In this document: one piece after another, positions 34,919-44,071 of the stretch
Numbering within the stretch: position 1 is the stretch's first letter
Layout of the letters: each line of letters begins with the position of its first letter
Origin: Chloroflexota bacterium
GTDB taxonomy: Bacteria; Chloroflexota; Limnocylindria; Limnocylindrales; CSP1-4
Direction of reading: 5' to 3'
Length of the DNA stretch: 64,000 bases
Assembly: GCA_015478725.1 (NCBI GenBank)
Contig: JADMIG010000001.1
Location: 248,001-312,000 of the forward strand
Notes under the pieces: generated by a model
Seen by the model: only the letters and a program-made list of their open reading frames with translations
Told to the model about the DNA's origin: nothing
The model's database searches: none
Translations under genes and position numbers: made by a program

Positions 34919-36012
34919 GTGCTTGCGACGATCCATTCGGCCACCCTCCATGGGCTCGAGGGACGCGTCATCCGCGTCGAGGTGGACGTCGCTCCCGGGC
35001 TGCCCGGGTCCACGATCGTCGGTCTCGCGGACACCGCGCTCCAGGAGGCGCGAGAACGCGTCCGCGGAGCCATCCGGAACAGCGGGTTCGTCTACCCACC
35101 TCGTCGGATCACCGTCAATCTGGCCCCGGCGGATCTGCGCAAGGGAGGGTCCTCGCTCGACCTGGCGATCGCGGCCGCGATCCTCATCGGTTCGGAGCAG
35201 CTCCGGGCGACGGGCCGCTGGGCGCTCATCGGCGAACTGTCGCTGGGTGGCGACGTCCGGTCGGTGCCGGGCGTCCTGCCGATGGTCGTGGCGCTCGCGA
35301 GACGCGGCGTGCGACGCGTCGTGGTGCCGCTGGATCGCCTCGCCGAGGCGCGTCTCGTCGACGGCGTGGAGGCGATCGGCGCCGCCTCGCTCGGCGAGGC
35401 CCTCGAGGTGCTGCGACCGGCCGGCCGACGGCCGCGGACGCCGACGGTGGCGGCCCGCGTCGAGCTCGCCGGCGGTCCGGTCGACGACGGGACGCCGGCC
35501 CGGAAGGACGATCAGACCTCGATCCCCGACCTGGCAGAGGTCCGCGGCCAGGTGGAGGCGCGGCGAGCGCTCGAGATCGCGCTTGCCGGTGGCCACGGCA
35601 TCCTCTTCATCGGCCCCCCCGGGGCGGGCAAGACGCTGCTCGCCCGCACGATCCCGCGACTCCTCCCGCCGCTCGACGACGCCGAGGCACTCGCCGCGAC
35701 GATCGTCGACTCGGTGGCCGGCGAGGCGCCGCTCAGGGGTCTGATCCGGCGCGCGCCGTTCCGCGCACCGCACCACACGATCTCGTACGCGGGCATGGTC
35801 GGTGGGGGTCCGCGACTCGCGCCGGGCGAGGTGACCCGGGCTGACCACGGCGTGCTGTTCCTCGACGAGCTCGCGGAGTTCGATCGGGATGTCCTCGAGG
35901 CACTCCGGCAGCCGCTCGAGGATGGTCGCGTGGCGATCGTCCGGGCCGGTCGCGCCGAGACCTTCCCGGCGAGGTTCCAGCTCGTCGCCGCGATGAACCC
36001 GTGCCCGTGGAG
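34919..36012 (+). pseudogene. comM: comM, 5' portion, interrupted by an integrated element
   Basis: ComM (YifB/Mg-chelatase-like AAA+) is a branch-migration helicase for natural transformation. From the GTG at 34919 the sequence reads [20 protein letters not shown], the Lon-C-like domain, then the AAA+ module with [46 protein letters not shown] and LVAAMNPCP. At about 36006-36012 the frame leaves the family: MNPCP is followed by WRFRLHPG instead of the expected CG. About 360 of roughly 500 residues remain, and no 3' half appears in the window. Confidence 0.92.
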
Positions 36013-37583
36013 GTTTCGACTACACCCGGGAACCGGTAGGTCACGAGGGCGCAGACGCTCTTCCTGCCGTCGTCGTGGGTCGTGGTGTTCAGGACGACGC
36101 GAACGAGCAGACGGACGATCTCCTGGCGTTGCTCAGCGGTCAGTCCAGCGTCCAGGCGGGCCCGGACCTCGGCGAGCAGGTCGATGGCCGCCACCGGCAC
36201 GTCCGGGTCGTCACGGGGCTCCAAGGCGGCCACACGGCGCTCGAGTTCGGTCGTCTCGGCCGCGATCCGGTCAAGCTCGCTATCCAGCTCTGCGTCGGGC
36301 AGGCGGCCACGGATGTTGAGGGCGATCGCTTGCTTGCGCTGGGCCCCCAGAGCCTCGATCGCTCGCGCGAGCGTGATCGACTCGGCGACGACGACCGTGC
36401 CGTGGGCCTCGCGATCAGCTTGTCCGTCGAGCTCGTCGAGGACATCGCCGGGGTCGCGGAGCCACCGCTCAACGTCAGCCCAGACAACTGGTTCGATGGC
36501 ATCGGTCCGGATTGACTGGCCCCAGCAGCGCCCTGGGAGGGGACCGCGCTCGACGAGCTGGCCGGTACAGCGATACCAGCCGACCTCGCCCCGACCCTGG
36601 GTCCCGCAGTAGGAGAGGCCATCGATCCCGCAGTGGATGACGCCCCGCAGCAGGTACTTGCGCCGCGTGTTCTTCGCGATCGTCCGGTTCGCCGCGAGTG
36701 CCTCCTGCGCCGCATGCCAGAGCGCCGGGGAAACCAGCGGCTCGACCGGTGCGGAGATCACCTCGCGACCGTGTGACGCCTTCGTGGTTCTCCGGCCGTA
36801 CTGGAGCTCACCTCGGTAAAGCGGATTGACGACGAGGTTCCGGATCCGTCCTGATCTCCATACGCCCTGGGTCCGCTGTGCCCGTTGACCTTTGGAGGTC
36901 ACGAGCCGGTCGTCGCGGGAGTAGTGGGTGGGTACGCCCCGGGCGTTGAGCTCCTCGGCGACGCGCCGACAGCTCCAGCGGTCGGCCCCCAGGCGCTGGT
37001 AGATCCAGCGGACGATGTCCGCCGCGCTCTGATCCGCCCACACGATCGAGTCGTCCGAGACGAGACGGGCCGATTCCTTGAGGCCTTGGACCCGATAGCC
37101 GAACGGCACGATGCCACCGGTGTAGCGGCCCTCTCGCGCCGCTCTCGTCATCCCTCGGGCCATGTCCGCGAGCAACTTCAGTCGATTGAAGTCGCCGATG
37201 ACCGCCTCGAGGTCTGCGACGAGCGGTTGTACCTCGCCCGTGAGGGACATGAGCCGAATGCCAAGGAACGCGAACCGTCGCCGGGCGAGCATGACATCGG
37301 GCGCGTCGCGCCCGAGCCGGTCAATGGCGACGATCCACAACTCGTCGAAGTGCCCGGCGGCCGCATCCCGCAGCAGCTGGCTTCCGGCGGGGCGGTTGGC
37401 GAGGGCGATCGTGCCCGAAACCCCGTCGTCCATATATCGGGCGACGATCTCGACGTCTGACTCGAAGGAGAGCCGTCGGTCGAGAGCGTCGGTCTGGGTC
37501 TTGATCGTCTCGCGTTCGCGCTGGTCGGCCGAACTCACTCGTTCGTAGGTCGCCACGCGTCGGGTCGCGGTTGCCATCGTCAT
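35733..37583 (-). CDS. Large serine recombinase (integrase), C-terminus fused to antisense comM
   Basis: A 616-residue reading frame from the ATG at 37583. The N-terminal resolvase domain has [20 protein letters not shown] (catalytic Ser) and [13 protein letters not shown]; next come the recombinase domain ([22 protein letters not shown]), a zinc-ribbon Cys set ([10 protein letters not shown] .. RCTGQ .. GRCWGQS) and coiled-coil helices. The authentic protein probably ends near [15 protein letters not shown], which abuts the junction. The last roughly 90 residues are translated from comM antisense. It cut comM and presumably catalyses island integration. Confidence 0.92.
   Translation of the reverse strand: MTMATATRRVATYERVSSADQRERETIKTQTDALDRRLSFESDVEIVARYMDDGVSGTIALANRPAGSQLLRDAAAGHFDELWIVAIDRLGRDAPDVMLARRRFAFLGIRLMSLTGEVQPLVADLEAVIGDFNRLKLLADMARGMTRAAREGRYTGGIVPFGYRVQGLKESARLVSDDSIVWADQSAADIVRWIYQRLGADRWSCRRVAEELNARGVPTHYSRDDRLVTSKGQRAQRTQGVWRSGRIRNLVVNPLYRGELQYGRRTTKASHGREVISAPVEPLVSPALWHAAQEALAANRTIAKNTRRKYLLRGVIHCGIDGLSYCGTQGRGEVGWYRCTGQLVERGPLPGRCWGQSIRTDAIEPVVWADVERWLRDPGDVLDELDGQADREAHGTVVVAESITLARAIEALGAQRKQAIALNIRGRLPDAELDSELDRIAAETTELERRVAALEPRDDPDVPVAAIDLLAEVRARLDAGLTAEQRQEIVRLLVRVVLNTTTHDDGRKSVCALVTYRFPGVVETSTGTGSSRRRAGTSPGRSRRDRPGRSPRDHPRAAAGVPRGHPDRTPRARRGTARRGQPGSPRPARVADPHRPCPRTRSCGAVRGTARAGSDP
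36000..36020. other. Probable attachment site (comM/island junction)
   Basis: The comM similarity ends within the CCGTGCCCGTGG stretch starting at 35998, and island sequence (end of the serine integrase) begins. Serine integrases cross over at a 2-base core within such a site. The exact core cannot be fixed without the right junction, which is not in the window. Confidence 0.65.
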
Positions 37584-37831
37584 TGCTCGCCTCCGTCCGC
37601 GGGGGAGGGGAGCACCCGGGGAAGGTCCAGTACCACCCGGAGCGCGGCCCGCATCGCCTCGCGTTCAGGGATCCATGTACGCTCTGTTGCCGGGGAGTTG
37701 GCAAGGTGAGAAACCGACCGCCGGCCGCCGCCGATCGTGATGATCGGGGTGACGACCCGGGGGTCGGGTTCCCCGAGCCTGGCCCGTGTCCGAGGCGCGA
37801 GTTCGAGCGCTCCTCCCATCGGCTCAGCCAT
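37580..37831 (-). CDS. Small protein coupled to the integrase
   Basis: An 83-residue protein that overlaps TerS by eight bases upstream and the integrase start by four (ATGA) downstream. No known domain. Position suggests a helper or directionality factor for the serine integrase, but that is only inference. Confidence 0.5.
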   Translation of the reverse strand: MAEPMGGALELAPRTRARLGEPDPRVVTPIITIGGGRRSVSHLANSPATERTWIPEREAMRAALRVVLDLPRVLPSPADGGEQ

Positions 37832-38327
37832 CGCCCGCCGCGGGAGCCAGGACCCTGAACCGCGGCGGCAAGCCGATCTCGTCCGCGACCGAGGGACTGA
37901 AGGGGCTGATCTCCATGTGCAAGCCTGCCCGGGCCGAGGGTGTCAGTCCGAGCTCGCGGCCGAACAGGCGGATCTGGTCGGCCCAGCCCCGCATGATCCG
38001 GTCGAGCGGGTTCGCGATGAGGTCGCCTGCCCGTGCGCCGCGGATGAGGGGTGCCGAGCGGACGAGCAGCGAGGCCGCCTGGCGATAGCGGATGACCGCC
38101 TCGCAGTAGCAGGCGAGGGCATCGGTGTCGGCGCCCGTGATGACGCCCGCGGGCATCGCGCGGACCGTCCGCCGCCAGATGACCCTGGCGGCCGGATCGA
38201 GGTGGGCAGGCGGTCGCGGCGCGGTCTGGCGGGGCAGGGGCTCCCGATCGTTGAGGCGCGACGGGCGCGTCTCACCGTGGAGCCGCCTGAGTGTGCTGGG
38301 CATGGGAGCGGGACCGCGCCTGCCCAT
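37824..38327 (-). CDS. Phage terminase small subunit (P27-like)
   Basis: A 167-residue protein opening MGRRGPAPMPSTLRRLHGET, with PPAHLDPAARVIWRRTVRAM and ALACYCEAVIRYRQAASL, the pattern of P27-family small terminases. TerS recognises phage DNA for packaging. There is no large terminase, portal or capsid gene nearby. An isolated TerS beside an integrase is typical of phage satellites. Confidence 0.8.
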   Translation of the reverse strand: MGRRGPAPMPSTLRRLHGETRPSRLNDREPLPRQTAPRPPAHLDPAARVIWRRTVRAMPAGVITGADTDALACYCEAVIRYRQAASLLVRSAPLIRGARAGDLIANPLDRIMRGWADQIRLFGRELGLTPSARAGLHMEISPFSPSVADEIGLPPRFRVLAPAAGDG

Positions 38328-38340
38328 CAGCTAGCTCCGC

Positions 38341-38568
38341 TCACCGACCGGGCGGAGTGACAAGAATGGCGAAACTCGGCCGCGTATCACAAGCGGCTGA
38401 CGACCTTTGGGCGCCGCGGCGGCCACCTACCCTCATACCCCCCCACCCGTCCGAGGAGCCGGCACCGCGGCCGCCCGACTTGCGGCTGTTGCACGGCCCG
38501 CAGAGCACGCCGGCGTTCGCCCGATCGAAGGGCGCACCGCCGTCAGCGAGCGCGATCGCGTGGTCCAA
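38341..38568 (-). CDS. HNH endonuclease, N-terminus uncertain
   Basis: The frame carries LDHAIALADGGAPFDRANAG then LCGPCNSRKSGG, the HNH core (DH..N..C..C..R). Upstream of the TTG at 38568 the same frame stays open to about 38700 (WTPKGRARLLQTRLGRAGN) but has no ATG, GTG or TTG there, and it overlaps the RHH gene. Either an unusual start is used or the N-terminus has decayed. HNH genes normally sit beside terminases in phages, as here. Confidence 0.65.
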   Translation of the reverse strand: MDHAIALADGGAPFDRANAGVLCGPCNSRKSGGRGAGSSDGWGGMRVGGRRGAQRSSAACDTRPSFAILVTPPGR

Positions 38569-38611
38569 CTTGAGGTCGGCGGCCGCATGACGGCCTCGTG
38601 CGCGACGGACG

Positions 38612-38803
38612 TCATGGTTGCCCGCCCGGCCGAGCCGAGTCTGTAGCAGCCGCGCGCGACCCTTCGGGGTCCAGGCCGGCTCGGCGGAGCCCGTCTTGGA
38701 TCAGGAGGCTGGCCTGCGAGCGCGGGTCCCGCATCTCGCGGCGGGCAAGGTCACGGAGCCGCTCGGCGGCGCTCTCGGGAAGCGGAACATTGATCCGTGT
38801 CAT
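38612..38803 (-). CDS. Ribbon-helix-helix-like small DNA-binding protein
   Basis: A 63-residue protein: MTRINVPLPESAAERLRDLA then ARREMRDPRSQASLLIQDGL. The short beta strand followed by two helices fits the Arc/CopG fold. Its start codon lies within a perfect inverted repeat, consistent with autoregulation. Confidence 0.6.
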   Translation of the reverse strand: MTRINVPLPESAAERLRDLARREMRDPRSQASLLIQDGLRRAGLDPEGSRAAATDSARPGGQP

Positions 38804-38826
38804 GGGGCTGTTCTAGCAGCCCCATG
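38801..38826. promoter_or_regulatory. Palindromic operator over the RHH start codon
   Basis: CATGGGGCTG (38801-38810) and CAGCCCCATG (38817-38826) are exact complements around TTCTAG. The left arm contains the RHH start codon. RHH proteins commonly bind such palindromes as dimer pairs. Confidence 0.55.
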
Positions 38827-38870
38827 GGCGGCGGGTGAAGGTGGCGGGTGGTCGGTAGTCTGGTCGGTAG

Positions 38871-39461
38871 TTAGGCGTCCCGACGCCGACGCCTGTCCTT
38901 TCCGAGCGCATAGCGAACAGCGTCGCGGCTCACGCCGAGCTCGTCGGCAATCGACCGCTCCCCGGCCGGGCGGCCCCAGGACGCGAGCTCCTGGCGCGTC
39001 CGCGCGACATCCCCCGCCGTCACCATTGGCTGCGGCCCGGGCTTGCCCTCCCCGGACGACGGCCTCTGCCTCAGCTCCGCGAGAAGTGCCCGGCATTTGG
39101 CCGGCGGCGACGTCAAGCGGTCAAACCACCACTTGAGCTCGTCGCTGTCTATGGCCGCCAGGATCTCCGCGTCACTATCGCCGCGATCGACCAGGGCGCG
39201 GATCAGCTTGTCCGGGAAGAGCGTCTGGAGGTACGACGGCCTGCCATCGCCCACGTCGATCGCCGACATGCGCGCCGCGATGTCAAAGAGCCTGTCGATC
39301 GCCGTTGCACCCTTCTCCATCAGGGCAGGAAGGTCGGCCTCCGTGAAGAGAGGCTGTCCATCCTCGCCGACGAGCGCCGTGATGAGGAGAGTGCACTTCC
39401 CGTAGATGCTGAACCGGTCGCCCTTGGGCTGCTCCTTCACTGCGGCATCGCTCTCACTCAC
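38871..39461 (-). CDS. Unknown protein with C-terminal helix-turn-helix
   Basis: A 196-residue protein. The N-terminal two thirds is helical and unrecognised (RFSIYGKCTLLITALVGED, FDIAARMSAIDVGDG). The C-terminus, RSIADELGVSRDAVRYALGK, is a clear helix-turn-helix followed by a basic tail. It may be an island regulator. Confidence 0.6.
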   Translation of the reverse strand: MSESDAAVKEQPKGDRFSIYGKCTLLITALVGEDGQPLFTEADLPALMEKGATAIDRLFDIAARMSAIDVGDGRPSYLQTLFPDKLIRALVDRGDSDAEILAAIDSDELKWWFDRLTSPPAKCRALLAELRQRPSSGEGKPGPQPMVTAGDVARTRQELASWGRPAGERSIADELGVSRDAVRYALGKDRRRRRDA

Positions 39462-39589
39462 TCGCTCACCGTCGTCCGGGCATCGGCCCGGGTCACAGTG
39501 CGGAGCCGGACCCGAGCCGATCCTGCAGCGTCGCTGCCCCGCAGGCCGAGTCGATCTGAATGCGCCGCTCGGCTCGGCTCGGCGCTAGG

Positions 39590-40681
39590 TCAGTTTGCAA
39601 TGGCGCGAAGATGTCGCCGGCCCTCGTCTGCGGTCGGGGTTAGCGGGTATGCCGACAGAAGCTCGCGCTCGTAGACGGCGAACCATTGGCTCAGGTCGCT
39701 GATCGAATACCCGAGCGTCGTTCGGTGAAGGTCCAACAGCTCGTGGAGCAATCCGGCCGGCTCTTTCGGAAAGTCGAGTTCGACGGGCTCGCGTTGTCGG
39801 TAGCCAGCCCGACCGATCTGGATCCACAGGTAGCGTTCCTGGTTCTTCGTGATGGCCCCAATGCGAGCTGCTTGAGTCACGATCGCGGCCATCGACACGC
39901 GCCACATCAACTTCAGCGTTGCCAATCGCGGAAGCGTAAGGGCGCGAAGCATCGGCCGAATCTGGCGTTCGGGCATGAGCAGCTCGCCCGCAAACCGGAA
40001 CGCCTCGTCCTCCATCGTGGGAGTCGGCACCTTGTGCATGACGATGTGCCCGATCTCGTGCGCGAGAGTGAGCCGCTCACGATCGGCGACGAGATCAGCG
40101 TTCAGAAAGAACAGCGGCGGCAGGCCCGGCACCCACCGGCTCACAGCGTCGACCAGGCGCGTGCCGAAGTCCATGCGGATCACAAGCCCGCCCGCGCTTT
40201 CGACGGCCTGGATGAGGTTCTGGATAGGCCCGGACGGGAGATTCCAGGCAGCGCGCACCGCGCGCGCGATCTCTTCGGGCGATTCGTATTCGTCGAGATC
40301 GAACCGTGGGAACCCCTCGGGGATCTCCGCGCCCCGCAGGAGCCGGCTGACGTGCATGACCCGCTTGTTGATCTCGGCGTAGATGCGTCGCAGATCGCGA
40401 CTCGTCGCAGCCTGTCGTTTCCGATGCCAGAACTCTGTCACCCCAGGTCCATAGGTCGGATCAGCGAGATAGAAGAACGACACCGGATAGTCCAACGCGC
40501 TCGACAGGCGAGCAAGTATGTCGTCGGTTGGGACCAACAGCCCGGCCTCGACCTTCGACAGATAGCCTTGCGAGACGATCAGGAAGCGCGCTAACTCGCT
40601 CTGCGTGAGCCCACGCGATTCCCGCGCGAGGGCCACCATCTGCGGGTTCGGCCGACCGTCGGTTTCAGCTGCCGGATGCAT
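39590..40681 (-). CDS. XRE-HTH/ImmA-IrrE zinc protease
   Basis: A 363-residue protein. Residues 12-68 form an XRE helix-turn-helix (GLTQSELARFLIVSQGYLSK). The ImmA/IrrE domain carries LTLAHEIGHIVMH with His208, Glu209 and His212. Such proteins cleave or relieve repressors in mobile elements and are common toxin-antitoxin or regulatory components. It overlaps the upstream partner gene by 17 bases. Confidence 0.87.
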   Translation of the reverse strand: MHPAAETDGRPNPQMVALARESRGLTQSELARFLIVSQGYLSKVEAGLLVPTDDILARLSSALDYPVSFFYLADPTYGPGVTEFWHRKRQAATSRDLRRIYAEINKRVMHVSRLLRGAEIPEGFPRFDLDEYESPEEIARAVRAAWNLPSGPIQNLIQAVESAGGLVIRMDFGTRLVDAVSRWVPGLPPLFFLNADLVADRERLTLAHEIGHIVMHKVPTPTMEDEAFRFAGELLMPERQIRPMLRALTLPRLATLKLMWRVSMAAIVTQAARIGAITKNQERYLWIQIGRAGYRQREPVELDFPKEPAGLLHELLDLHRTTLGYSISDLSQWFAVYERELLSAYPLTPTADEGRRHLRAIAN

Positions 40682-41279
40682 CCTGACGCTCTTCGGCGGC
40701 AGGGGGCTCGACCTCCTTGGGCCGCGCGCGCGGCCCAGTATCGGGCGCCGGCAGTCGGATCGGCTCGGACCCCACGTCCGGCGCCCGCAGCGTCCACTCC
40801 CAGCGATAACCCGCCACGCCGTTCGGGCAGACGATGTGAGCGCTGATCATCGCCGAGCGGGTCGCATTGAGGAGGTAGCCGAGATGGAGGTTGGTGACTG
40901 GCTCCGGCATGCTATCGAGGGCCAGCTGCCCGTCGTCCTGCTCTACGAAGTCGAGCGCGAGGCGGGTGCTGTTGTTCGCCACGGTGAAGTCGTGGTTCAG
41001 CTTCCTCGGCTTGATGATGTACTTGTGCCTGTAGTCCAGGAAGAAGAGCTGCGACCCGGGTGGCGGCATCGTGATGCTCGGCTCATCGACGAAGAGTGAT
41101 CTCGCCCAGTTCTCCATGTACTGGTGCAGCAACACTGCCTGGACCCTCGGCACGTTGTACTGCCAACGGAGAGCCCGGTGCTGCTCGGCATAGTCCGCCC
41201 ATGCGCTGGCGACGACGGTCTGGCAACGATCCTCGAGATGCTGCAGATCCGCCTGGACTTCGTCGAGTGGTCGGAACAC
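40665..41279 (-). CDS. Unknown partner of the ImmA/IrrE protein
   Basis: A 204-residue protein of unrecognised family, with a helical N-terminus (PLDEVQADLQHLEDRCQTVV) and a beta-rich middle (GSQLFFLDYRHKYIIKPRKL). The last 30 residues are Pro/Glu-rich. Immediate coupling to the protease suggests it is the substrate or regulator partner. Confidence 0.55.
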   Translation of the reverse strand: MFRPLDEVQADLQHLEDRCQTVVASAWADYAEQHRALRWQYNVPRVQAVLLHQYMENWARSLFVDEPSITMPPPGSQLFFLDYRHKYIIKPRKLNHDFTVANNSTRLALDFVEQDDGQLALDSMPEPVTNLHLGYLLNATRSAMISAHIVCPNGVAGYRWEWTLRAPDVGSEPIRLPAPDTGPRARPKEVEPPAAEERQDASGS

Positions 41280-41362
41280 AGGGCAAGTATCGGCTCGTCC
41301 TTTGCAGATGTCAATCTGATTATTCTGACTCTATGACCAGCAGCCCCCGAGCAGCCGTCTTG

Positions 41363-41758
41363 CTAGGACCTGGGTGCCTCACCCGCGTGGCTCGCCTCGG
41401 CCGCGTCGGCGTCCGCCTTCGTCCGATGGATCGTGCCGGGGGCATGCTCCGGCGGAGCGTAGACCGTGTAGAGCCGCAGGTCAGAGGCGCCGGTGTTGAC
41501 GAAGTTGTGGCGCGTGCCGGCCGGGACGAGGACGAGGCGATCCGGGCCGACCGGGCGACGATCGCCATCGAGGATGGCAGCGCCCTCGCCCGCGACGAAG
41601 ACGAGGACCTGGTCCACGTTCTCATGGACCTCCTCGCCGATCTCGCCGCCGGGTGGGACGCTCATCACGACGACCTGCGCATGGGGGCTGGTCGCGAGGA
41701 CCTCCCGGAAGGATGTGTTGCGCTTCGCCCGCTCGACGATGTCCTCGTTGAAGCTCAT
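41363..41758 (-). CDS. Cupin-domain protein
   Basis: A 131-residue single-domain cupin from the ATG at 41758, preceded by GAGGTG. Motif 1 is PPGGEIGEEVHENVDQVLVF and motif 2 VLVPAGTRHNFVNTG, so the metal ligands are retained. Function unknown. Confidence 0.82.
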   Translation of the reverse strand: MSFNEDIVERAKRNTSFREVLATSPHAQVVVMSVPPGGEIGEEVHENVDQVLVFVAGEGAAILDGDRRPVGPDRLVLVPAGTRHNFVNTGASDLRLYTVYAPPEHAPGTIHRTKADADAAEASHAGEAPRS

Positions 41759-41904
41759 GGGTCGCACCTCATCACCGCCGCTCGGATGCGTCTGGGCGGT
41801 GTCGTGGCCAGTATCGGCCATCTCCAGGTGGATCAGCCGGGCCGACACCATGCCGGGATCGTGGCCCGGTCAGCGACCGATGGTCGCAAGCCTGGACCCT
41901 ACAC

Positions 41905-42726
41905 CTAGAGCCAGTACTCCGAACGGCGCCAAGTCTCGCCGAGCTGGTCCAGGCGCGACTCCACGAACTCTTTGGGCAGTGGCTCCAAGCCGGCGATTTG
42001 GGTCGGTGAGATTCCGTCGTGGCTGGCCAAGTATTCGGCCCAGATGCGTCGCAGGACCTCCTGCTGGCGCGCACCTTCGCGAGGATCGAGTCCCGATGGC
42101 GGCGGAGGGTCAGTCCATTTCGGGGGCCGGCGTCCGTCCTGTCCGTCCTCGCTCGGCTTTGGGCCGAGAGCATGCTGGAGGCGGTCGGCATCCAGGACCA
42201 TCTCGTTGATCCGCTTCATGCGGACCTGCATCCAGGTCTGCAAATGATGCTGCCAGGACACCCCGATGAACGCCGCCTGGTCTCGATCGGCCTCGTTCGC
42301 AATGGCCGATCGAAGATGGGGGAGACGCCACTGAACGATCCGGTCGAGCCAGTCAGTCCACTGCTGAACCTGGTCGCGCCAGAAGCCCTCCGCGACGTCG
42401 TCACCCTCCCTCGCCGCGTAAGCATTCAGGCGACCGAGAAGCCTCTGCCCTTCAAGCGAAACCGCGCTCAGCTCACGCTGCGTTTCGATGTGTGCAGGTC
42501 GAAGGAACGGTAGTCGATTCCTGGCGGTGTCCGTATCGACAACGACGGCTGCGAGAATGGCGCCGACCCCCAGTAGCCACAGAGGCGTCAGGTTGGAACC
42601 GAGCGTGTTCGGGGTCGCTGGTGCGAAGGCGACGGTTACCGCGGCTGTAAGACAGATCGTGGCGATGACCAACAGCACCGTGGCGGTTCGTGACATGGTT
42701 GAAGGCTGCGACACTGTCCGGACCAT
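41905..42726 (-). CDS. Membrane protein with helical cytosolic domain
   Basis: A 273-residue protein with two N-terminal membrane segments (about residues 11-33 and 43-60), then a coiled-coil-like domain (TQRELSAVSLEGQRLLGRLN, WTDWLDRIVQWRLPHL) and a Pro-rich linker. The start may be 42726 or an internal ATG at 42696. No family recognised. Confidence 0.55.
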   Translation of the reverse strand: MVRTVSQPSTMSRTATVLLVIATICLTAAVTVAFAPATPNTLGSNLTPLWLLGVGAILAAVVVDTDTARNRLPFLRPAHIETQRELSAVSLEGQRLLGRLNAYAAREGDDVAEGFWRDQVQQWTDWLDRIVQWRLPHLRSAIANEADRDQAAFIGVSWQHHLQTWMQVRMKRINEMVLDADRLQHALGPKPSEDGQDGRRPPKWTDPPPPSGLDPREGARQQEVLRRIWAEYLASHDGISPTQIAGLEPLPKEFVESRLDQLGETWRRSEYWL

Positions 42727-42763
42727 GGGTGGCCACTCACCACGATGACCAAGCTCCTATCAG

Positions 42764-43793
42764 TCAAGCGGCCTCGGCCGAGACGATCGAGCCCTCCACC
42801 AGCAGCCTGAAGACCGGCCGGACCAGCAGACGCTTGAGGGCGCGGATCGCCTCCCGCCAGGTCTTCCCGTCGGTCTCCATGCGTCGAGCCATGTATGCCA
42901 TCGCGGGCGCATGGAAGCGGGACTGACTCACCGCGATGACATAGAGCGCTCGGTTGAGCTGACGGTTGCCGCCCCGGTTGAGGCGCATCCGCTGGATCTG
43001 TCCTGAACTGGCCGGGATAGGTGCGACGCCGGCTAGGGCCGCGAGCGCGTCGGCGGAGCGGAAGCGACGGACGTCGCCGACCTCCGCGATGAGCCGGGCG
43101 ACCGTGATCGGTCCGGCGCCCGGCAGGGCGAGGAGCGGATGACCGGCGACAAGCTGATCGATCCGGGCAGTGAGAGCCGTGCTCTCGCGCTCGAGCCGCG
43201 CGAGGCGGACGATGAGCCCGCGCGCGAGCTCTGCCTGGACGGTGGGGTAGCCGCGCAGTAGGCGCCCGATCGTGGCTCGATTGCGGGCCGCGACGAGATT
43301 GGCGACCTTCGCCCCGTAGCCAGGCACGAGCGCCAGCAGGTGCGCATGCAGGCGGTTCCGGGCACGTGTCGTCTCGGCCACCAGGTCTTCCCGCGCTTCG
43401 AGGAGGAGCCGGAGCTCGGTCGTCCGATCGGGGAGCCGGATCGGCGGCAGGTTCGTCTCCCGTGCGGTCACCCGGGCGATCGCAAGGGCGTCGCCCGGAT
43501 CGCTCTTGCCCGGTCGGCGGGTGCGTCCGCGCTCGGCGCGGCTGAGGTGCGGCGGTACCTCGCGTACGGCCAACCCAGCGTGCTGGACTGACCACGCCAG
43601 CGGTCCGCCGAACGAAGGACGAGCCCTCGATGCCGATCATCACGTCGGAAGCGATCGCGCGAGCCCAGGCGATGAACGCCACATGGCCCGGTGGGTCGTT
43701 GGCGAACGTTGCCTCCCTGATCGGACGTCCGAGATCGTCGACCGCGCAGGCGGCGAGGGTCGCCTTGTGGGTGTCGATGCCGATTGCCGTCAT
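42764..43793 (-). pseudogene. IS110-family transposase, frameshifted
   Basis: The N-terminal part from the ATG at 43793 (MTAIGIDTHKATLAACAVDD, then IGIEGSS) and the C-terminal part in another frame (RPGKSDPGDALAIARVTARE, LPGAGPITVARLIAEVGDV, GVAPIPASSGQIQRMRL) together make an IS110 DEDD transposase with its C-terminal Ser domain. The shift is at about 43610-43618, where removing one T would restore SFVGGPLAWSVQH. It was probably intact until recently. IS110 has no terminal inverted repeats, so element ends cannot be read directly. Confidence 0.88.
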
Positions 43794-44071
43794 GACTCTT
43801 GCCCTCCGTGCCGACCGTGGGGTGGACGCGGGCCGGACGGGCAGGTGTGCGTTCAGCGGGACATGCTCCTATGAAGCCACGGTCCGGTCCGCTCGACGGG
43901 AGACGGAGGCACTTGGTCATGCGGCCACGGCCACGAGCCTGGCTACGTTGTGAGGAGCCATCCGCGTCCCGGATCGAACCACCGCACCCCGACGATGGTC
44001 GGGTCACTCTGACGCACACGTCGTGTGGGGGCGGGACGGCTGCGGTCATCCTGCGCGAGAGGCGACACCTT
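43794..44071 (-). other. Non-coding flank upstream of the IS110 transposase
   Basis: In IS110-group elements the region between the left end and the transposase start encodes a guide (bridge/seek) RNA. This 278-bp stretch lies in that position and has no convincing gene. It contains several short inverted repeats, for example GCGGCCACGGCC near 43921. The element boundary is not determined, so the RNA itself is inferred. Confidence 0.3.

Noticed and set aside
36075-36515. Plus-strand frames across the integrase
   Set aside because: They are antisense to the clear serine recombinase domains and have no family signature of their own.
42636-43600. Continuation of the N-terminal IS110 frame past the shift
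   Set aside because: After about 43610 this frame is Arg/Pro-rich shadow sequence; the real transposase continues in another frame.
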